Part shown: piece after piece, positions 56,774 to 64,000 of the stretch
Layout: each line of letters starts with the position of its first letter
How positions within the stretch are numbered: the first letter of the stretch is position 1
DNA from: Hemileia vastatrix
Taxonomy: Eukaryota > Basidiomycota > Pucciniomycetes > Pucciniales > Zaghouaniaceae
DNA: 64,000 nucleotides
Assembly (NCBI GenBank): GCA_030280995.1
Contig: JASXTE010000001.1
Coordinates: 19,208,106 to 19,272,105, forward strand
Reading direction: 5' to 3'
The notes under the pieces: generated by a model
The model's input: the letters and a program-made list of their open reading frames with translations, nothing else
Database searches by the model: none
Told to the model about the DNA's origin: nothing
Position numbers and translations under genes: made by a program

Positions 56774-56992
56774 CTGAAAAGTTGAGGAGAGTGAAATGAG
56801 TAGTGAGAACACAAGAAAAAAAAGTTGGAGTTTACTGAATGGGCAAGTCAACACAAGGGTGACAAAATTTTCCCATCGCGTGTTTGCTAACTGAATCTGC
56901 ATACGAGGGTGTGAAACCTCATTTCAGTAACAATGGATGCAGCAATTATGCAAGTATCTACTGAAAATTTACTGCAACGGGGGTAGATGCTC

Positions 56993-57409
56993 TAAAAGAG
57001 ATCTATCAAGATTTGATGCGAAATCGGGGGAATAAAGGGGAATAAAGGGGGGATAAAGGGGTAGGAAAAGGAAATCTTCAAGAAGATATCTGATAACAAA
57101 GTATATTAAGTAATCTACTCAACAACAACAACAACACCAACAACAAAAAAAAAAAAACAAAGCACACAAACAAAATGACAAAATGAATCAAAAAAAAAAA
57201 AAAAACAAAAAAAAAAAAAACAAAACAAACGAGTGATAAGATATAAGATATACAACTACACATCACACAAGCTAAGTAAGTTGGGTTACATATATATATA
57301 TATAGATAGATATATAGATAGATAGATAGATAGATAGATACTTAAAGTGATGTCCGTGATGTTGGGTTGGGATGGTGATTAAAAATAAATAAATTAATTA
57401 ATTAATCAC
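56993..57409. repeat. Simple repeats right of the Harbinger element
   Basis: Three GGGGGAATAAAGG-like units at about 57026-57062, (CAA)n at 57120-57145, A-tracts at 57147-57225, then (TA)n and (GATA)n at 57291-57341. No gene. Confidence 0.8.
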
Positions 57410-58598
57410 TGTCAGCCAGGCTATCACAGGAGTCCAGTAATTTATACAATAAATTACTGTAATCATATAGAGGAATAACTTTATGTAATTACAAAAAATT
57501 ATTTAAATAAAATTATAAATATTTTGTGAATAAATAAAATAAATATTATACTTAATTTTATTAGTAAATAAATTGTATTACATAAACAAATATAATATTC
57601 TATAATATCATGGCGTAATTGTATGTATAAATAAATTATTCAAAATTATATTATAAGTGTAAATTTAGTTTACACTGTAATTACAATTTTAATAATAAAA
57701 TTTATATAAACTAAATACAACTTATCATATAATAATATCCATCAATATTTGGTGCTTCCTTGACCCTTAATTGTGTCACTAATATTACTAAATTAATTTA
57801 ATATGATTAAATTTAATTTCTCATGTTAAAAAAAATTCCTGTATTAATTTAATTAGTTGTCCAATTAATTTAATAGTTAATTTACTTGAAATAGTTAACT
57901 TACCATTGCTTATACTGAGTGAAGATTATTATTTAAAAGCGTAAAAATAATTCCTTTTATTTTAATTATACTTTTTTTTTTTAGCTATTTGTATTCCCTC
58001 TTTAGAATTCTTTCTCATCGTTCTTATTTTCCATACTCACATAGTTATTTGTTATATTAATTTTTATTCTTTTTTAGAAATATCTGATGGAAACAAATAT
58101 TTGCTTGATCACGGATTTACTTTAATTGTTTTTTAATTAAATTTTTTAATTATTTCTTTCACTTCATTTTACTTTTTGTAATTATATTTGGAGCGCTCTA
58201 GAGGGTCCTCTTGCCTATAAAAGGGCTTTAGAAATCTCTCTGGTAGCTCATCATTTACTATACACTCACTTAACATATTTTAAATATATTTCTTTTATTT
58301 ATTATTTTTATGAGTTCAATACATCTAATTTAAATACTACATAAATAATTATAGGTTGCCTTATAATTTATAATACTATTATTGAACTGTCGCGCTTTGA
58401 ACATTTATTATCAATTATAATATTTTACAATTTAAGTAAACACTTACTTACAACTTTGTCAAATCTCAAACATCTCGTCATCTTACTCCCCTAAACTACA
58501 AATATTTTATTTCATATTACTTTACTATTTTATAATTTCCCTTCCTCCTTGCTATTATCCCTCTTCTTTTCTTCATTCTTCTAGACATCCGGCTGATA
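57410..58598 (+). mobile_element. Solo LTR (1189 bp) of a second retrotransposon family
   Basis: Begins TGTCAGCCAGGC and ends GGCTGATA (inverted match to TATCAGCC). It is flanked by an exact 5-bp duplication ATCAC (57405-57409, 58599-58603). A TATA box (CTATAAAAGGGC, 58215-58226) lies at a fitting position. Sequence differs from the Gypsy LTRs at 47579 apart from the first eight bases, so it is a separate family, probably also Ty3-like given duplication length and termini. Confidence 0.75.
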
Positions 58599-58603
58599 AT
58601 CAC

Positions 58604-59128
58604 AGAAGATCATTGGGGTATAAGGTTTTTTTTTTTTTTTAAAAAAAAACCCACAATTAATTTATGTGCAGATCCACTACTACTAACATTAATACACCCT
58701 AAAGATTGTGTTGACCTTAAAATAAAATAAAATAAAATTCTTAATACACCAAGAAAATATGATGCACCCTTTTAATTTTAATTTTATTTTTATTTTTTTT
58801 CCCCCTGGGTTCATGAAGACTAGATTTTTGAAGCTTTTCATTTTTTGTCTCTACATAGTAGTAGGCAACTGGAAAAAAAAAAAAAAATCAAAAGAGACTT
58901 GCACATAAATCTCTGTCTTCCTACTGAATTGATTTCAGCACAGACTTGCATCATGATTCAAAGTTTAATAAAAATTAAAACAATGAATTCACATTTCTAT
59001 TCATCAACTTTTGTCAAATGACTGTTCTTATTTTACATCATTTATCAAGCCTTCCATTATCCACCCATCCATCCATTCACATCACTAGTCTTGTGTTTTG
59101 CTCTTCCCTCTCTCCCCAAACCAACATT
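58604..59128. other. 3' flank of the F-box-like gene
   Basis: Contains a T15-17/A10 tract at 58627-58651 and (AATAA)n near 58720-58735. No gene seen; the polyadenylation region of the minus-strand gene should be in the right-hand part. Confidence 0.4.
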
Positions 59129-59494
59129 TCATAACCGTCTATTCATGCGGAATATACCTTCATACCCAAGTTCAGTTTCAGGTGTTAGAGTTTCCCGCCA
59201 CCGGCCCACTATTCAGAATAAGTTCAGAATCAGCAAACCTGTCATCCAAAATGGGCTGAATACAAAAAACACAAAAGATGAGGATGACGTGCCCAAAGAG
59301 CCATCTGGCATAGCGTAACCACGATACATCCATTGTGGTCGACCTTGAAGATGATATCCCTTGTGTATAATGAACAATCCATCCCAAGGTCTAACTTTGC
59401 CTTTCAATGTAGCTTGACCCCAAGCTGAATGAGCCTAACATAATGAATTCAAAACGGATAAATATATATATATATATATATATATGAAACAAAT

Positions 59495-59533
<39 letters not shown>

Positions 59534-61200
59534 AAAAAAAAAAAGGGGGAAGGGAAGGGAAGGGGGTGGGGTTGGTTGAAAAAAAAAACATACTTTTCCG
59601 AAAAGTTGCAGCTCATAATGTTTCAAGTCATTTGGATCAAATTCAACAAGATGAGAAGATTCACTTGATAATGTGTTGCGTTCCATAGATTGTAACTCTT
59701 CTAGCCTACTCCTGTTATCAATGTGATGAGCTTTTGAAAGAGAGGGTGTTGGTTTAAACGCTGGTCTGTTGCCATTAGAATAGGCAAGAAGATGAGTTGG
59801 AATTTGAATTTCTTTGCCAGTCTTCACATTCACTAATCGTTCCGTCAACTTCCAGACTTGGCGCTGACGATAATAAGAGCCCACTCCAATTTTCTCAGGC
59901 GCTCGTTTTATCAAATGGTGATAATAATCTGAGGATGCAAAAAAAAAAGAAACACATCAGTTGACATAGCTTTATCTAAGAAAATTTGAGAATCATAACA
60001 TACCACAGTCTAAAAATGCAAAACTCCCATCCCATTTTCCGGTGAAAGAACCCATGAAAAACAAAAGATCCAATCCTGGGGATTGGAACGGATCACAACA
60101 AGCAATCAAACGAAGTAATTGAACGCCTTGTGCTGATGAGTTCAAGAGATTACCACCATGTGAGGGAAGTTTGATGGGTGGGGAAGAGGAAGTGTGAGGA
60201 ATGGGTGGAGAATTAAGATCGGGCAAGAAAACAGCAAAGTCGTTTGATTGGTCAAGAATATAACTGATGGCTACTAATGAGGCAAGTGGAGGGGTAATAC
60301 AAAGACGGCGTCCCATGTAATCAAACGTTAAATGATGCGCCGATCTGTCCTTGGCACCTATCATGTCACCACCTATCAAAACAGCCAACACAGGAATATC
60401 AATGGATGGCTAAGCATTCCAAAGAAAGAGAGGAACAGACCTGGTGAGAGGGGCAAAGAGCGAATAGTCCAAGGAGCATAAAAGGCAGGATACTAGTGGG
60501 TGGGGGAATAAAAAAGAAGCCAAAGAGATACAAGATGATTTAAAAAACAAAAGGACACGTCAAAGAGAAAACGAGGACGACTGACGACAGGAGCAACAAA
60601 AGCGCAGTCCCAATTGAGAGAGTGCCATAAAGGAGAAAGATAGTAAGGAGAAGGATGAGAGGAGGGAAGATCGATAGCCTGGAGGATGGGAACAAAATGA
60701 TGAAGTAGATGGAGGGCAAGGGAGAGCTCAGGACAGTGGGGAGAATAGGAACGAGCGAGGGAGAGGGAAGGAGCGAGAGTATTCCAAAGAAGATTGAGCC
60801 ACTGAGGGAAGTGAGCGACATGGATGAGCTGGCTAATATTTAGAGAGGCATGTTCGAGGAGGACGAAATAGAGCAGAAGAAGGATGGGTGAGTTGAGGGG
60901 ACAGAAGTTGAGAGCGATGTGGTTGTTGAGGGTGCGAAAGAGGGCGATGCGCTGGATGAAAGCGTTAGCGAGGATGAGATTAGAATGATTGGGAGGAAGG
61001 GAGAGGGGAGGATCGAAGCGGGCAAGAAAGAGAGCAGCATAGAGGGAGGGATTGAGTGAGGGGGAGAGTGCGCGATGGGCGGCGAGAGAGACGGCTTGGA
61101 GGGCAGGAAGGGAGGTGGGGATGGCGAGATGGTCTGCCTGTGCAGCATGGATGCCAATCAGCCGGATGAGCTCAGGGGGAAGACGGGCAAAGGATCCCAT
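59129..61200 (-). CDS. F-box-like protein, five exons, 543 aa (host gene)
   Basis: Exons on the minus strand: 61200-60532, 60409-60004, 59928-59594, 59434-59293, 59208-59129. Frames join exactly; the first three introns are GT-AG (122, 75, 159 bp), the last is GC-AG (84 bp). The N-terminus MGSFARLPPELIRLIGIHAA fits an F-box start, the usual Skp1-binding adaptor of SCF ubiquitin ligases. The C-terminal half has PSIDIPVLAVLIGGDMIGAK, MGSFTGKWDGSFAFLDC, RQRQVWKLTERLV, VRPWDGLFIIHKGY, QWMYRGYAMPDGSL and VGRWRETLTPETELGYEG. This W-G-x-F...Q-V-W-K-L...V-R-x-W-D-G...V-G-R-W-R-E-T pattern I know from basidiomycete F-box proteins. Composition is much richer in G+C than the surroundings. An upstream in-frame ATG at 61278 would add 26 residues; 61200 fits the F-box better. 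Exon 1/2 splice sites are the least certain. Confidence 0.75.
59435..59593 (-). other. Intron 3 of the F-box-like gene, carrying microsatellites
   Basis: GTATGT...TTATGTTAG, 159 bp. It holds an A/T tract, (GGGAA)n, (GA)n of about 17 units (59495-59528) and (TA)n (59462-59484), making it the second longest intron of the gene and probably length-variable between strains. Confidence 0.75.
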
Positions 61201-61689
61201 TCCACTCAGACAGGAGACGCCAGCTTGAAGAGACTGAAGAGGAGATGTTATGTTTGTTTTGTTTTTATGGAGACACAAAGAATATTAAATGTGGTTTAAA
61301 AAGTGTCAAGATTTAACTTTTATTTTCCTGGCAAGACTTCCAAGTGCAGGTCTATTGAAGTAGATGACCTCATGAATCTTTGGAAATCTTTATTATCTTT
61401 CTACTATTTTTTAATAATTTTATAAAATAGTTTGGATTCTTTTTAATTTTTCTTCACTTTCATCATTTTTAATGATATGAATTAGGCTGCTCAGGCTACA
61501 AAAATTAGTTTGGAATGAAAAGGGGAAGTAGATCTATTTAGAAAAATAGATTTAATAATTCAGATACTATGCAATGACTTTATAAGTGCTATTGATATGT
61601 TTTGTAATTGATTGGGTTATATGATTGAATTGTAATGATAAAGAATGTAGAAAACAAGACCAAAAACCCCCTCCTTTTATACACAACAA
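61201..61689. other. 5' flank of the F-box-like gene
   Basis: G+C content falls sharply upstream of about 61250. No TATA box is placed with confidence. The open frame 61075-61299 on + is an antisense shadow. Confidence 0.4.
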
Positions 61690-62486
61690 CTTCCCCAATG
61701 AACCCCTTGATTTACCAGCCCTATACACAGTTAATGACACCTCATTCCAACTAATAGACATGTCCAACAACATACAGAGTGATCAATAACATAATTAGAA
61801 TGATATCACCTGCCAAAATCCTGTAGTAATATAGGGATAATCCATCAAAATTAAAGAATAAGTGAAAAAGAGAGTATATGCGTATTATACATTAAAATAA
61901 AAGACTAAAGAAGGAAAATTAAGGTTAATAAGAGCTTAATAATAAAAGGGGATTCACTGTAGAAATGTTGGGGCTAATCCTGACATTATACTACGTGAAA
62001 TTCCTGCTCAAAAATGACCAAAATTGACTGACAAACCACCTAGAAACCCAAAAAAGGGCATGAGATGTGGGGTAACTACATGCAGTCCTTGGCAGGCACT
62101 TGCACAGGTAAATCTTTGACTAATTTAGGCAAATTTAAGCGTGGTGATGAAATAAGATGCCAAGAGTGAGATTATTAATGAAATTAGTGCATATAAAGAG
62201 GGTCAATACATTTGTAATTAAGCTAGGACACTAAATAAGCACCTCTCACCTATTTTAGCATGTTTCCCCACAATGGGTGTAGAATGTGGGGTAATTATAG
62301 TGTGAAAAAGCTAACTTTGCTAAAAATGAAGCTATTCACACAGGAAAAATGCAGGCAGTATGTGGCCAGTACACAGAAGCCATTTCTGGCATAAAAAAAC
62401 ACCAAATTTGAAAAGTGTTATTTTTATGCATTTGAGTATCCAAATCAATAGTCCTAATTAAGACAAATTGAACTGTCAAAGCACAT
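61690..62486 (-). repeat. Dispersed repeat R, copy 3
   Basis: On the minus strand it reads 'atgtgctttgacag' (62470), 'ggcttctgtgtactggcc', 'accccacattct', 'gaggtgcttatttagtgtcc', 'attttggcaggtgatatc' (61815) and then 'gtataaaaggagggggttt' (61683-61665). Colinear with copy 1 at 20385. The Harbinger-like element at 62491 begins four bases beyond its end. Confidence 0.6.
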
Positions 62487-62797
62487 ATAAGGGGGTGTCA
62501 GTTCTGGCAAATCCGCACTTACAAATCCGCACTTAAATTTGACCAAATCCGCACTTAAATAAGTGCGGATTTCCAAAACACACTAGCCCCAATACTGGTG
62601 GATTTCAAAATGAAATAAGTCACTTATTTCACTCAAATCCGCACTTTCTCAACCAAAAGTGCTGATTTCACCATCAAGTCCCATTTCACTGATTTGTCAG
62701 CATCATCCCATTCATACGCAGCACTCCGCAGAATAACACTTCATAACTCAAAACATCGTACATCACTTACATCTTCATATCATATCATATAAGAGTT

Positions 62798-63493
62798 ATG
62801 CCTTCCTCACTTTCAAATCGTGATAAATTACATAAAGCAATGACTTTCATGGCTCTTGAACTGCTCTTGGACTCTGATTGCGATTCTGATTCTGATCTAG
62901 AAGAAGATTTTGTCTTTTTATCAAAAATGGCCACGAAACGTTACCTTCTTCCCAGAAAGCCTCAAGTACTTCATACCCCCAAGTACACCATCCAAACACT
63001 TCTTAACCTATCTACACCCAGTTTTAGACAGCTGTTCAGGACTTCTCAGGAATGTTTCCTTAAATTGCTTGAGCTTATTCAGGATCATCCCATATTTCAC
63101 AATAATTCTCAAAAAGAACAACGACATCCTTCAATTCAATTGGCCATCACACTATGTCGTTTGGGTTCAAATGGTAATGGAGCCGCTTTGAAACGTTTAG
63201 AAAATGTCTTTGATTTAGGGTATGGTTCAGTTAACACTTATACCAAACGATGTATCACTGCCATCAACTCCTTGGAATCTCAACTTCTCACCTGGCCAAC
63301 AAAAATGAAATCGCATATTTTCAGCAAACGCATATTTTTTCTGTCACTCTCTTTTTTTTCTTCACTCATATCCGTTTTCTCCTCTCTTCCTACATCACTC
63401 AATCACTTTCACTTATATTTCTTTTTTCTCAACTCATCTCTCCAGGTAAGTCATTTTATTCTTTTTAAACAGAGTGTGAAAATAGGAGGATGA
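62798..63493 (+). pseudogene. Harbinger-like transposase N-terminus fused to leader sequence
   Basis: An open frame of 231 codons. Residues 1-168 are the transposase N-terminal region of the copy at 16698, with only a few substitutions, and here without its stop (ITAINSLESQLLTWPTK). From about 63305 the sequence switches to the leader block ('atgaaatcgcatattttcagc'), so the remaining ~60 residues (Phe/Ser/Leu-rich) are a fortuitous extension. The catalytic domain is absent. A truncated protein with the N-terminal part could still be made, and whether it binds DNA is unknown. Confidence 0.65.
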
Positions 63494-63776
63494 ACTCTGT
63501 TCTTCGGGCAAAGAACAGAGTTCACTTCCATTCACTTATATTTCTTTTTTCTCAACTCATCTCTCCAGGTAAGTCATATTATTCTTTTTAAACAGAGTGT
63601 GAAAATAGGAGGATGAACTCTGTTCTTCGGGCGAAGAACAGAGTTCACTTCCATTCACTTATATTTCTTTTTTCTCAACTCATCTCTCCAGGTAAGTCAT
63701 TTTATTCTTTTTAAACAGAGTGTGAAAATAGGAGGATGAACTCTGTTCTTCGGGCGAAGAACAGAGTTCACTTCCA
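63411..63776 (+). repeat. Three tandem 123-bp units with a 15-bp-stem hairpin
   Basis: CATCTCTCCAGGTAAGTCAT recurs at 63436, 63559 and 63682. Each unit carries GAACTCTGTTCTTCG-GG-CGAAGAACAGAGTTC, a perfect 15-bp stem with a 2-base loop in units 2 and 3 (unit 1 has one change, gggCAaag), preceded by a splice-donor-like AGGTAAGT. Units are almost identical, so the amplification is recent. Confidence 0.9.
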
Positions 63777-64000
63777 TAAAATATTAGCTGAAAATGTAAA
63801 ATTATTGTTTTTCCATCAAAGAAAATTCTTTAAAATTTTTTGTATTATTACATGATTGAGTTCTAATGCAGCGAGCATGTTGTTAGAGCATTATTGCCCC
63901 TCTTAGTAACTCAATCAAGTAATATATACAAAAAAATAACCAAATATTTAATATTCTTCCATAAATTTTTAATAAATAAATATGATATTTCAATTTATGA
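63777..64000. other. Interior of element C, nothing recognised
   Basis: AT-rich. An imperfect inverted repeat TGATTGAGTT / AACTCAATCA lies at about 63853-63918. Confidence 0.4.

Larger units (their letters stand above)
41953..56992. mobile_element. Plant-type PIF/Harbinger transposon with both genes, inactivated
   Basis: Left end GAGAATCTACCTCCATGTCG, right end reversed GAGCATCTACCCCCGTTGCA, then both GTAAATT. TTA precedes the left end and TAA follows the right one, so only TA is shared as a flank. It holds the two genes expected of an autonomous PIF/Harbinger: a Myb/trihelix-like ORF1 (+) and a DDE nuclease (-), convergent. Nested inside are a palindromic element (43416-46576) and a Ty3/Gypsy element (47579-56430); without the Gypsy it is about 6.2 kb. 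Both genes carry stops or frameshifts. Confidence 0.8.
62491..64000 (+). mobile_element. TA-type Harbinger-like transposon C (left part; right end outside the window)
   Basis: Starts GGGGGTGTCAGTTCTGGCAA after ...ATATAA. The next 300 bases match element B nearly base for base, with one extra 'aaatttgaccaaatccgcactt' repeat. It encodes the transposase N-terminal region, then jumps directly to the leader block in the plus orientation and a triplicated 123-bp unit. The right terminus is not seen. Confidence 0.7.

Noticed and set aside
59213..59407. 64-codon frame ending VFFVFSPFWMTG
   Set aside because: Reads through the last intron of the F-box-like gene; the true exon stops at 59293.
61075..61299. 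74-codon plus-strand frame
   Set aside because: Antisense shadow of F-box exon 1.
1..64000. tRNA or rRNA genes
   Set aside because: None recognised by eye; a tRNAscan/Infernal run would be needed to exclude short genes.

Overview
This is a very AT-rich eukaryotic window made almost entirely of nested transposable elements, with one recognisable host gene. Short GT-AG introns (about 50-160 bp), a basidiomycete-style F-box gene, chromovirus and copia retroelements, several Harbinger-type DNA transposons and repeated fragments of a Tet-like 2OG-Fe(II) oxygenase point to a basidiomycete. A rust fungus (Pucciniales) with an inflated genome is most likely. The species cannot be proved from the sequence alone.

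Layout. 1-6.5 kb: a long inverted-repeat (foldback) element whose left arm is split by a TA-flanked Harbinger-like transposon (1180-5117), itself hit by a CACTA-type MITE. 6.6-12.8 kb: a 113-bp hairpin MITE and decayed copies of a Tet-like gene and of the same Harbinger transposase, with a second CACTA MITE. 12.8-20.1 kb: two Harbinger-like elements back to back (12800-16407 and 16413-20118). Each holds transposase remnants on + and a Tet-like oxygenase pseudogene on -. 22.0-37.5 kb: a dead copia element whose 5' LTR is split by a solo Gypsy LTR (22454-23630). Its reading frame is split by a 9.3-kb CACTA-type element (25112-34399) filled with ten ~600-bp tandem repeats, each centred on a 42-46 bp palindrome. 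39.5-41.7 kb: a 2.2-kb (TAAAAA)n/(TTAAAAA)n array. 41.95-56.99 kb: a plant-type PIF/Harbinger transposon with both of its genes (Myb/trihelix-like ORF1 and DDE transposase), both inactivated. It holds a large palindrome with 412-bp tandem repeats (43416-46576) and a full-length, apparently young Ty3/Gypsy chromovirus (47579-56430, target duplication ACAAC, intact 1955-residue polyprotein). 57.4-58.6 kb: a solo LTR of another family. 59.1-61.2 kb: a five-exon F-box-like gene on -, the only intact host gene seen. 61.7-62.5 kb: a dispersed repeat. 62.5 kb to the end: the left part of a third Harbinger-like element with a hairpin-bearing triplicate.

Relations. Insertion order can be read from target duplications: Gypsy after PIF/Harbinger; CACTA-type element and solo LTR after copia; CACTA MITEs after the Harbinger-like elements. 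The most unusual signals are the repeated pairing of Harbinger transposase with a Tet-like oxygenase in the same small transposons, the palindromes that keep their symmetry by paired changes in CACTA-type ends and satellites, and two long overlapping open frames at the start of the Gypsy polyprotein.
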